DNA of 16,364 nt from a bacterium (GTDB lineage: Bacteria > Bdellovibrionota_C > UBA2361 > SZUA-149): positions 1 to 16,364 of the forward strand of contig QIGM01000421.1 of assembly GCA_003230795.1 (NCBI GenBank), given 5' to 3'. Made by a program: the position numbers and the translations under genes. Within the stretch, counting starts at the first letter, position 1. Each line of letters begins with the position of its first letter. The notes beneath the pieces were generated by a model. That model did no database searches, was not told the origin of the DNA, and was given only the letters and a program-made list of their open reading frames with translations. Positions 9,076-15,960 of this stretch are shown here, piece after piece.

Positions 9076-9273
9076 CTATGATGGAAAACGTGACATTCCC
9101 ATCATCATAGTTCCCTCGGCCATCGTGCCAGAACCACCGCCGGTATGCCGCTCTATAGCGCCGTAAACCTTAAGCTCAGGCTTGTTGTAGCGCTTCTTCG
9201 TTGACTTAGCGTCAGGAGTTTTATTCTCGGATTTTAATAACTTATCGTCGCTCATTTTCTCCATGCTCGGCAT
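9076..9273 (-). CDS. Lasso peptide precursor (A protein)
   Basis: The 65-aa product has a charged, Lys-rich leader (1-45) and a 20-aa core (46-65). The leader carries Tyr29, Pro32, Leu34, Gly38 and Thr44, the spaced motif read by the RRE protein B1, with Thr at the penultimate leader position as in known lasso precursors. Cutting after Gly45 gives a core starting GGSGTMAEG, with Gly1 as ring amine and Glu8 as the only acidic core residue, so a Gly1-Glu8 ring is predicted. The tail TMMMGMSRFPS holds four of the five core Met residues, Arg17 and Phe18 as likely plugs, and a C-terminal Ser. Starts at Met1, Met4 or Met7 are possible. A GGAG stands just before Met7 but only 3 nt away. Cyclase, kinase and exporter genes flank it on the same strand. 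Confidence 0.9.
   Translation of the reverse strand: MPSMEKMSDDKLLKSENKTPDAKSTKKRYNKPELKVYGAIERHTGGGSGTMAEGTMMMGMSRFPS
9079..9138 (-). other. Predicted lasso core peptide, 20 residues
   Basis: Codons 46-65 of the precursor encode the predicted mature peptide. Gly1 and Glu8 (codon at 9115-9117) would form the macrolactam. If cleavage instead follows Thr44, Gly45 would be residue 1 and the ring would have 9 members, which is also an allowed size. Residues 2-7 are small or polar, residues 11-13 and 15 are Met, Arg17-Phe18 are the bulkiest residues near the end, and Ser20 ends the chain. Confidence 0.75.
9142..9189 (-). other. Lasso leader recognition motif within the precursor
   Basis: Precursor residues 29-44 read YNKPELKVYGAIERHT. 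They match the consensus Y-x2-P-x-L-x3-G-x5-T of lasso leaders, in which Tyr, Pro and Leu contact the PqqD-like B1 protein and Thr sits next to the cleavage site for B2. The match is complete and in the expected position just before the Gly-rich core. Confidence 0.9.
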
Positions 9274-9290
9274 CGGTGTTTTCTAAAATG

Positions 9291-9299
9291 ACTATACCA
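9291..9299 (-). promoter_or_regulatory. Extended -10 promoter element upstream of the precursor
   Basis: Read on the minus strand, these bases are TGGTATAGT, which fits an extended -10 box (TGnTATAAT) with one mismatch. No matching -35 box is seen at 16-18 bp, which extended -10 promoters can tolerate. It lies in the 49-bp gap between cyclase and precursor, 17 nt before the first ATG. A transcript from here would give the precursor more mRNA than the cyclase, as a substrate peptide needs. With a start near 9284 the leader before Met1 would be only about 11 nt. Confidence 0.4.
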
Positions 9300-9322
9300 C
9301 AGTTCTAGCGTAAAATCCGCCC

Positions 9323-11176
9323 TTATTGTGAAGCGAGAAAGCGAACCAAAACAAACACCCGCCAAATAACCCCGTAGTCGTCCTCATTCGGTTTAAGCTG
9401 TAAGCGCTTGATAGCAGAATTCACCCAGTTCGAATCGAAATAGTGATTCACGATTGCAGAATTTCCATTGATAACCTCTTCGATTTCAGCGGCAAAGTTC
9501 AAATACAATACTTCTTGAAATTGAGGAACTAGACTTGACCCGTGAGATACTTGTGTCCGAACGCTCTCAGGTAAAATCCCTTTCATCGCATTTCGGAGGA
9601 TTCTCTTCTCCACTCCGCGGTGAAACTTTTGCTCATTTGGTAAGGCAAGACAGTATTCGACTAGTTCTTTGTCGAGAAATGGCTGGAGAAACTCAACACC
9701 CGTACTACGACCCATTCGATTGTAGCGCTCAAGTACCATTTGAGTGATTTCGGAGTTAAGAGCATTTGCATGGGCAGTGCGACAATTACGGTTGTCCAAA
9801 TTTTTGCTTTCAAGCCTTCTTCGACGTTCCGAAAACCCAACGCTACTGGCGAAGCCATTGTTAATTGCAAGTCCACCTGAGTATCTATTTCGATCCCCAA
9901 GACTGTCCGAGGAAAAGTGCTTGGCAACAAAACGAAACAAATAGGGGTTGAGTGGTAGGATGGCGAACTGTGTCAGCATCTTCCAAAATGCAAGACCGTA
10001 GTTGTCTGCATAGCCTTTAGTCTCAAGAAACAGTTCCCTTAGTTGTAAGCTACGTGCGTAGTCAGCGAGTGCATACGGATTTCCGGAGGTGACAAGATCT
10101 CCATCAATCCCGCCAAGGACTGTATGTAGGTTACGCCTCCCTGCGCTTCTGAACAGCGAGAAGAGCATCGATGAATTTACGGTATCGAACAAATCATTCG
10201 ATTTCTTGGTAAAGTTCCAATAATCGTCGAAGTATTCTTGGACTTCATCCGCCGTAATCTTAGTGCTCTTCACTGCTTTTCCTTCGAGCATGACATTCAC
10301 TGAGGGAAGCTCTAAGCAGTCAGCAGTCTTTTTATCAATCGCGGAAAAAGTCTGAATCTTCTCCCTCCCACTTAAGCGGGCATACGCAAGCGAGAATATT
10401 GCTCCTGAATCCAGACCGCCACTCAGAGTTACGCCAACCTCTGGTTCTGTGCGTCGTCGATCAATCGCTTTACTGAAAATGTTTAAGAACTCTTCATGAT
10501 AATCCTGCTCACTCGCACTGCGCAATTCCCGAGACGCATCTAGAGCCCAATACGTTCTTAGTGAAAGATTCTTCGCCTTCAAACTCAAGGTGTTCGCAGC
10601 CGGAAGCCGTAAACAGTCTTTAAAGAAAGTCTCATCACGACTCGTTCCTTGAAACTGTTCGCCTATGATGAAGTCTGCAATTCGCCCTTGGTTGACTGCC
10701 TTGGAAACACAATTAAGAGATAATAGTGCAGCAACATCTGAAGCGAAGGCGAAAAAGGAGTTAGAAACGTACGCATAGACAAAGCTCCTTGCTCCGAGAT
10801 GGTCACGCGCACAGAACAATAACCGCTGACGTTCATCCCAAATCGCAAAACTAAAGTCACCTAGTAGATGCTCGGGACAATCCTCGCCCCACTTTTCATA
10901 CGCTGCGATAACAATCCGAGCATCACTTGAATCTGCTTCAAGATTCAGCGCTTGCTGTAAGCTCGCCTTATTGTCTAATCGCGCATCTAGAACGATACTG
11001 GTGTCGGTAGATGAGTCGTAATGACAGCTCGAGTGCTTAAGGCTTCCCAAGCCTACGGTGCTTTTTACCCAGATGCCTGGAGTGCATTCTGTCTCAAAAG
11101 CATCTATCATTGCAGAGATCGTGTCCGAATCGACCGGACGCCCATCTAACTGAATAATTCCGCAGATACCACTCAT
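9323..11176 (-). CDS. Asparagine-synthase-like lasso macrolactam synthetase (C protein)
   Basis: This 617-aa protein has two domains. The N-terminal glutaminase-like part (about 1-200) begins MSGICGIIQLDG. It has Ser at position 2 where active class II amidotransferases have the catalytic Cys, so glutamine hydrolysis is not expected. The ATP-pyrophosphatase part has SGGLDS (252-257) and GGIDGDLVTSG (355-365), the pattern seen in lasso cyclases. It should adenylate the side chain of the core Glu and close the amide with the new N-terminal Gly. Length is normal for the family. The conserved N-terminus fixes the start at 11176 even though no ribosome site precedes it. Its start codon overlaps that of the divergent methyltransferase on CATG. 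It is the first gene of the minus-strand unit leading to precursor, kinase and exporter. Confidence 0.92.
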   Translation of the reverse strand: MSGICGIIQLDGRPVDSDTISAMIDAFETECTPGIWVKSTVGLGSLKHSSCHYDSSTDTSIVLDARLDNKASLQQALNLEADSSDARIVIAAYEKWGEDCPEHLLGDFSFAIWDERQRLLFCARDHLGARSFVYAYVSNSFFAFASDVAALLSLNCVSKAVNQGRIADFIIGEQFQGTSRDETFFKDCLRLPAANTLSLKAKNLSLRTYWALDASRELRSASEQDYHEEFLNIFSKAIDRRRTEPEVGVTLSGGLDSGAIFSLAYARLSGREKIQTFSAIDKKTADCLELPSVNVMLEGKAVKSTKITADEVQEYFDDYWNFTKKSNDLFDTVNSSMLFSLFRSAGRRNLHTVLGGIDGDLVTSGNPYALADYARSLQLRELFLETKGYADNYGLAFWKMLTQFAILPLNPYLFRFVAKHFSSDSLGDRNRYSGGLAINNGFASSVGFSERRRRLESKNLDNRNCRTAHANALNSEITQMVLERYNRMGRSTGVEFLQPFLDKELVEYCLALPNEQKFHRGVEKRILRNAMKGILPESVRTQVSHGSSLVPQFQEVLYLNFAAEIEEVINGNSAIVNHYFDSNWVNSAIKRLQLKPNEDDYGVIWRVFVLVRFLASQ

Positions 11177-11177
11177 G
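11174..11177. other. Overlapping divergent start codons (CATG)
   Basis: The palindrome CATG holds the ATG of the methyltransferase on the plus strand (11175-11177) and the ATG of the cyclase on the minus strand (11176-11174). Both starts are supported by conserved N-termini: MSGICGI for the cyclase, and the 'DYASMMSDSGRVKAY' helix of PRMT-like enzymes beginning within the first 10 residues. Promoters and 5' leaders of each gene must therefore lie inside the other. Confidence 0.8.
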
Positions 11178-12143
11178 TCTTATTCGTTACTCGACTATGC
11201 TTCAATGATGAGCGACTCAGGCAGAGTCAAGGCCTATGCCTCAGCGCTTCAGCAAGTAGTTACACCCGAATCGTGTGTTCTCGATCTCGGTGCAGGCACT
11301 GGTGCATTCTCCCTACTCGCCTGCTCCTATGGTGCGAGAAAAGTGTACGCTGTCGAGCCGAACGAGGCAATCGCAGTTGCAAAAGAGCTAGCAGAAGAGA
11401 ACAGATTCAGTGAACGAATGGAATGCATCAATCTCCCAATCAACGATTTCGTTCTTGATGAGCCAGTCGATATCATTGTCTCAGATTTGCGCGGTGTCTT
11501 GCCGCTCTACGGCACGCACATACCGACGATAGTCTATGCACGAGAGAAGTATCTCAAACCCAACGGTGTTTTGCTCCCTTGTGCTGATACACTTTGGGCC
11601 GCTGTCGCAGATACTGCTGAAGCACGAGATGCTGATATCGATGGAAATTTTGAGGCACTAAGTTTCACTTCGCTCCACAAGCATCTTAGAAATAACTGGA
11701 GTCGGAAGAGTATCGGCTCCACTACCTTACTTTCTGAGGCAAAAAAATGGGTGACACTAGATTATGCTACCGTTACCGAACCGCACGTCTCTCAAACTCT
11801 AAGTATTGAAATCACCAAAGCGGGGAATGCTGATGGATTCTTTCTCTGGTTCGACGCAGAAATACTACCGGGCATAGGATACTCAGGTGGTCCACGAGAC
11901 GAAGTTACTTCTTATGGCTGTGTCTATTTTCCGTTCTCGGAGCTTGCCCGAGTAGAGGTTGGTTATATAGCGGAGATAGACTTGCAGGCTAGACTTATTA
12001 ATGGGGAGTATATCTGGGTTTGGAATACATCCATTCGAAAAAGTAAGGAGGGCCCAACCATCGCTAGATTTTCGCAAAGTTCGTTCTATGGCGATGCATT
12101 TACCAAAGAAGGATTGGGGCGAACGCTAGCGTCGAACTCCTAA
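11175..12143 (+). CDS. PRMT-like class I SAM-dependent methyltransferase
   Basis: This 322-aa protein is built like protein arginine methyltransferases. It has an N-terminal helix with DYASMMSDSGRVKAYASAL (7-25), motif I VLDLGAGTGAFS (35-46) and the SAM-ribose acid in VYAVEPNE (Glu61). The region where true PRMTs carry two substrate-binding Glu (SExMGxxLxxE) reads VSDLRGVLPLYG (102-113), so both Glu are replaced and arginine methylation is doubtful. The C-terminal half (about 140-322) is beta-rich, like the PRMT barrel. Placement against the cyclase gene suggests it modifies the precursor or the lasso peptide; a carboxylate, Ser or Arg17 are possible targets. It has no ribosome site and its start overlaps that of the cyclase. 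Its 3' end overlaps the nucleotidyltransferase gene by 18 bp, tail to tail. Confidence 0.82.
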   Translation: MSYSLLDYASMMSDSGRVKAYASALQQVVTPESCVLDLGAGTGAFSLLACSYGARKVYAVEPNEAIAVAKELAEENRFSERMECINLPINDFVLDEPVDIIVSDLRGVLPLYGTHIPTIVYAREKYLKPNGVLLPCADTLWAAVADTAEARDADIDGNFEALSFTSLHKHLRNNWSRKSIGSTTLLSEAKKWVTLDYATVTEPHVSQTLSIEITKAGNADGFFLWFDAEILPGIGYSGGPRDEVTSYGCVYFPFSELARVEVGYIAEIDLQARLINGEYIWVWNTSIRKSKEGPTIARFSQSSFYGDAFTKEGLGRTLASNS

Positions 12144-13250
12144 ATATCGCAGTAGTAGCCGGAACGGACGGATTACATAGTAGAGCCTGAATAGGGCATC
12201 CGGAAGAGTAATAAATCTCCAATCCTCACCATGAGGAGTGAGAATCCGAAAGAATATATATCGAAGTTTATCTTTCTTGTTTTCTCTCAACCTCAGATCC
12301 TGCCAAAAGGTATCAATCACTCCAAGCTCTTCATCATCAATCAAACGCTCTCTTATTTCTTCACTCATCTGAATGACAATTTTCTGATCATCAAAAGTTT
12401 TATCAAATGCCTCCGGTAGCTTCACTCCAAGAATCGTATCGAGCAGGTAGTATGCTGTTTTAAGCATGCGCAGAGTTCCTGTCTCTTTCGCAAGACTTCG
12501 CAAAGTTGAATAATTCGTATCGCTATAGGTTTTAATTGAATACTGAAAATCGACAATCCACTTCAGCTCATTCCACGTATGTTTTCCGCCGTGGGCTGCT
12601 TGGAGCAGAAGTGAGTGTTGCTCGCATGGCACTAAGTATTCTCTATTCGAGAAAGACAAAGTAATCGCTTTTTCTAGAATTCTTTCGACAGCAATTGGAA
12701 AGCCATAGAAATTTCGAAGAGGAGCCCAATGAAGATCTACGATTATTTCGGTTTTTGGATTTAGAAATTCCAAGGCGTTCTGAAAACGCAGCTCAGAACT
12801 CTTCTGCAACTTCGTTAGTTTTTCGACCGGATGATACCCCAGTGCTTGGAGAATCTCCTCAGCTGTATCGAAATCACTCTTTCGAATAAGTACATCAATG
12901 TCATTACCTGTCCGAAGTTCCGGAGTCTCGTATACCCGTAGTGCCAGAGCAGGTCCTTTAAAAAAAGCGAGCTGGATACCGGCATCCTTGAATGCTTCCG
13001 ACAACGCTGAGGACGCATGAATCATTTCAATCGCTCGGATCGTAAGTTCTCTTACGCGCCGCTCAATGTTCTGAGGCTGATACCCTAGGTCTTTAAGCTG
13101 CGTTCCAATAAGGGGGAGAACGCCGTGATTCGACGCCAGTACTTCCAATTGTCCCCAATCAGGAGCAGCCTGGACGAAAAGTTCACGCAATGACTCGCGA
13201 CGCGAGCTGTCTGCGTGGAGGAGATCAATTAATATCTCACCTTCTTTCAT
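12126..13250 (-). CDS. PF14907-type nucleotidyltransferase family protein
   Basis: This 374-aa protein has the hallmarks of the Rossmann-unrelated 'nucleotidyltransferase family protein' group found in RiPP and surface-polysaccharide clusters. It shows FKGPALALRVYETPELR (97-113) followed by GNDIDVLI (115-122), where Asp117 and Asp119 form the metal-binding pair of the polymerase-beta-like fold. VDLHW (171-175) supplies the third acid and HGGKHTWNELKWIVD (220-234) is also typical. All catalytic acids appear intact. Similar genes accompany the kinase in paeninodin-type lasso clusters, where a role in adding a group to the phosphorylated Ser has been proposed, so a two-step C-terminal modification is plausible here. 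The C-terminus is basic. It is divergent from the HTTM gene, with a 24-bp gap, and has no visible ribosome site. Confidence 0.85.
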   Translation of the reverse strand: MKEGEILIDLLHADSSRRESLRELFVQAAPDWGQLEVLASNHGVLPLIGTQLKDLGYQPQNIERRVRELTIRAIEMIHASSALSEAFKDAGIQLAFFKGPALALRVYETPELRTGNDIDVLIRKSDFDTAEEILQALGYHPVEKLTKLQKSSELRFQNALEFLNPKTEIIVDLHWAPLRNFYGFPIAVERILEKAITLSFSNREYLVPCEQHSLLLQAAHGGKHTWNELKWIVDFQYSIKTYSDTNYSTLRSLAKETGTLRMLKTAYYLLDTILGVKLPEAFDKTFDDQKIVIQMSEEIRERLIDDEELGVIDTFWQDLRLRENKKDKLRYIFFRILTPHGEDWRFITLPDALFRLYYVIRPFRLLLRYLGVRR

Positions 13251-13274
13251 AGACTATTTAGACACGAATACTGA

Positions 13275-14738
13275 GTGCGAGGGGTATCTTTGCTGAGCTA
13301 CAATCAAGGCGTGGAACCTCAGGAAATTAAAGAATCTATCCTCGCAAAGCTATTTGCGATTGACCTCCGAACACTTGCAATCTTTCGCATTGTGCTTGGT
13401 ATTTTATGTCTTGGATACTTTTTTTCGATACTGCCGCTGCTAGATATTTTCTTCACGGACTCAGGAGTTGTGCCTAGAGAACTCGTGCACCTACGCTACC
13501 GTAGGGTTGTCTCTGTTAACGTCCTCGGTGGGTCGTACGCTTTCCAACTCTCTCTTTGGATACTTTCAGTACTAAGCGCGACACTGTTCCTAGTTGGTTA
13601 CCGAGTACTCTGGATCACTCCCGTTCTCTGGTATCTTCTCACTTCGTTTCATATTCGCTGTATTCACATGCCAACAGTCGGCGACGAGATTCTCAGTATA
13701 ACACTACTGTGGTGTATCTTCCTTCCACTGGGGGAAAGGATATCACTCGATTCTCTTCGCAGTGGCGTAGATAAGGCAAAGGCTTCTATCTTATCCTTCG
13801 CCTCAGCAGGCTTACTACTACAAATAGCAGCCGTGTTCTTTTTCTCCGCCCTGATGAAACTGGGGAGCCCAGCCTGGCAAAGCGGGCATGCACTCTCCGT
13901 TGTGCTTAGCGATGAGACTTGGATTCGGCCGCTAGGATCCGCTCTACGAAACTACGAAGAGCTTAGCCAGTGGCTAACTTACTCTGTTCTTCTTATTGAA
14001 TTTTGCGCCCCGATTTTGCTTTTCCTACCTTTCTTTACTCGATTATTCAGAGGAGTGGGGATATTGGCACTCAGCGGTTTAGCCTTTGGTATGGGTCTCT
14101 GCATCCAACTCGGCAATATTCCCTTCGTTCTTTTTGCACTGCTACTACCATTTGTTCCGCTTAGCAGAAGTGCAACCGTAAAAATTATACGCCCACCGGC
14201 TCTCACCATCAGCCAAATAATCCCCGCATTGATGATCGCTTTTCTCATCGTCGCTAATATCCAGGCAATTAACCCGTCCATTCGGCTCATACCCCTACGT
14301 CTTCAAACACTCGCACGAAGTTTCAATGCAGCTCAAGGCTGGGGAATGTATGCAAATCCTTATGTCGGTTCTGGTCGTGTCCGCGTCGAACTGCGAGTGT
14401 CGTTTGATGACGATACTTCCAAGGTGTATGCTTTTGGGTCCTCACGAGAATTCTGGGAACAAACATCGAGCTGGAAGTGGACGGAGCTATTTTGGGATAG
14501 TTTTCATGGGAGAATGTATCTCTATGATGAAATTTCATACCCCGAAACAGAGAGAGAGACTACGGCCTTGCTCGATTGGCTATCGAGAAAATGGTTTACT
14601 GAGAACGAGTTTAGTTCTATTGAACAAAAAAATGTTACGACTTTTTCGCTCGAAAAAACTACCTACAACTTTGTAGGAACTGCCTCGGAGACAAAAGAAA
14701 CTGTTGTCTTACAAACACTACCTGCGCCAAGAAGATAG
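13275..14738 (+). CDS. HTTM-domain integral membrane protein
   Basis: This is a membrane protein of up to 487 aa. The segment IDLRTLAIFRIVLGI (29-43) and the run of hydrophobic helices (about 33-53, 90-108, 110-126, 136-152, 172-192, 233-254, 258-297, 313-330) match the HTTM family, which is related to the membrane part of vitamin K-dependent gamma-glutamyl carboxylase. The soluble C-terminus starts with FNAAQGWGMYANP (350-362), the usual '.Q.WgMfa.p' of these proteins, and is probably extracytoplasmic. No function is established for bacterial stand-alone members. The SGNH gene follows after 3 bp and B2 right behind it, so it belongs to a lasso-cluster operon. The start is uncertain: GTG 13275 has no ribosome site, whereas TTG 13290 lies 5 nt after GAGGGG and would remove five residues. 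Confidence 0.85.
   Translation: MRGVSLLSYNQGVEPQEIKESILAKLFAIDLRTLAIFRIVLGILCLGYFFSILPLLDIFFTDSGVVPRELVHLRYRRVVSVNVLGGSYAFQLSLWILSVLSATLFLVGYRVLWITPVLWYLLTSFHIRCIHMPTVGDEILSITLLWCIFLPLGERISLDSLRSGVDKAKASILSFASAGLLLQIAAVFFFSALMKLGSPAWQSGHALSVVLSDETWIRPLGSALRNYEELSQWLTYSVLLIEFCAPILLFLPFFTRLFRGVGILALSGLAFGMGLCIQLGNIPFVLFALLLPFVPLSRSATVKIIRPPALTISQIIPALMIAFLIVANIQAINPSIRLIPLRLQTLARSFNAAQGWGMYANPYVGSGRVRVELRVSFDDDTSKVYAFGSSREFWEQTSSWKWTELFWDSFHGRMYLYDEISYPETERETTALLDWLSRKWFTENEFSSIEQKNVTTFSLEKTTYNFVGTASETKETVVLQTLPAPRR
13279..13284 (+). promoter_or_regulatory. Ribosome binding site GAGGGG bearing on the HTTM start
   Basis: GAGGGG lies 5 nt before a TTG (13290) and 8 nt before a CTG (13293), in frame with the HTTM gene, but downstream of the GTG at 13275. 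It is among the best Shine-Dalgarno-like sequences in the window and argues for a start at 13290. Confidence 0.4.
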
Positions 14739-14741
14739 AGA

Positions 14742-15959
14742 ATGACAATTAATCAAATAGTGCTTTTGTTGCTTGGAGTCTGCATTCTTTCATGCCTTGT
14801 CGCCGGACTTCGTTTCGGACTTCCTCGCCTCACTGCGGCATATCGATTCCTTGGGACAACTATTCTTTCCTTACTCTTAATCACATTAACTTCTGTAGCG
14901 GTATTTGAGGAATTCTATCGACAAACCAACTCAGCTCATACCGAGTTACTCAAGCAACAGCTGAAAACGTCAGAGGCGCAAGCGAAGCTCCTTAACATGT
15001 CACTTGATAACTTTCGTGATCTACAGAAAGAGACGCTGGGCTCTCCTACTTCCTACATCTTTGACCCCTACCTTCAGCTCCGCGAGAGACCACGAGAAGG
15101 AAAATTCGTAAATGTCTCGAATGAAAGCATGCGAAGAACAATCAGTGCGCCAGACAACGCGGAGTTTACAATCTACCTCTTCGGAGGTTCTACACAGTTT
15201 GGATTACTTGTCGCTGACAAAGACACGATTGCCTCATATCTTCAACAGCTTCTAATAGAGAGGTATGGTCCGGGTACCTTTGCAGTTAAAAATTTCGGCC
15301 GCTCCACCTACTACTCCACTCAGGAAGCGCTTCTTCTTGCTCTACTTCTTCGAAATGGCCATAGCCCAGACTTTGTTATTTTCCTAGATGGTCTAAATGA
15401 GAATAGAAACTCGCCCGCGCTTTCTGAAATCTTTGAGCAGAGATTCTCACAGCTGAACAGTAGCAACAGAAAATCTCGAACCAAACGACTTGTTGATATC
15501 TTAAGCTCTCTTGCCTTGGCAAAAGCGTTTACACATAAGACACCAATTGAACTCGGTAACGTCTCTTCCTCAAGCACTCCGCCGGAAAGCGTTGCTAATT
15601 ATTTATTTGCTCAGAAACTCATTCGCGCTCTATCTGCTGAATTCCGATTTGCTGCTCATTTTTTCATACAGCCAATTCCAGGATTCAGAAATTCGTTTAA
15701 CTCGCATCAGTTTACAAAGAACTACCACGAACAACTTCAGAAAGACGGGCAACCTATTAGCGAGAACCTTGCGGCTCTCTCGAAGGCACATCGGACCATG
15801 TGGCGAACAAAGGATCTTAGCGGGATGCTAGAGAATTACGAGAAGCAGGCGTTTATCGACGAAGACCACTACACTCCCGAGGTGCATCGGAAGATTGCGG
15901 TGGAAATTCTTCGTGCAATTGAAAACGATCTAGATTCACTCAGCACTTCGGACAAGTGA
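14742..15959 (+). CDS. SGNH/GDSL-hydrolase-like membrane-anchored protein
   Basis: This 405-aa protein has two N-terminal hydrophobic helices (about 5-24 and 37-56), a short coiled stretch (65-85) and an SGNH-type domain. FGGSTQFG (147-154) gives the nucleophile Ser150 in block I. NFGRS (184-188) resembles the block II region. DGLNE (216-220) stands for block III with Asn219, and IDEDHYT (372-378) has Asp373 and His376 spaced as in the DxxH block V. The four catalytic residues therefore seem present. Such enzymes cleave or transfer ester-linked acyl groups. With this topology the domain could face either side of the membrane. The gene is 3 bp after the HTTM gene and B2 starts 1 bp after its stop, so all three are probably translationally coupled. 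The substrate is unknown; an acyl group on the lasso peptide or on a lipid carrier is a guess. Confidence 0.75.
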   Translation: MTINQIVLLLLGVCILSCLVAGLRFGLPRLTAAYRFLGTTILSLLLITLTSVAVFEEFYRQTNSAHTELLKQQLKTSEAQAKLLNMSLDNFRDLQKETLGSPTSYIFDPYLQLRERPREGKFVNVSNESMRRTISAPDNAEFTIYLFGGSTQFGLLVADKDTIASYLQQLLIERYGPGTFAVKNFGRSTYYSTQEALLLALLLRNGHSPDFVIFLDGLNENRNSPALSEIFEQRFSQLNSSNRKSRTKRLVDILSSLALAKAFTHKTPIELGNVSSSSTPPESVANYLFAQKLIRALSAEFRFAAHFFIQPIPGFRNSFNSHQFTKNYHEQLQKDGQPISENLAALSKAHRTMWRTKDLSGMLENYEKQAFIDEDHYTPEVHRKIAVEILRAIENDLDSLSTSDK

Positions 15960-15960
15960 T

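Noticed and set aside
8065..9273. Precursor and kinase are in the same frame, suggesting a readthrough fusion
   Set aside because: TAG at 9076-9078 and a further in-frame TAA separate them, and the precursor needs a free C-terminal Ser. Coincidence of frame is more likely.
9323..11176. Plain asparagine synthetase (AsnB) for amino-acid metabolism
   Set aside because: The catalytic Cys2 is replaced by Ser, and a lasso precursor, kinase and exporter gene follow on the same strand.
14326..14676. Open frame of 116 codons on the plus strand in another frame
   Set aside because: It is fully contained in the HTTM gene, whose C-terminal domain is recognisable; no independent start signal or domain.
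15511..15831. Open frame of 106 codons on the plus strand in another frame
   Set aside because: It lies inside the SGNH gene before its DxxH block; the product resembles no family.
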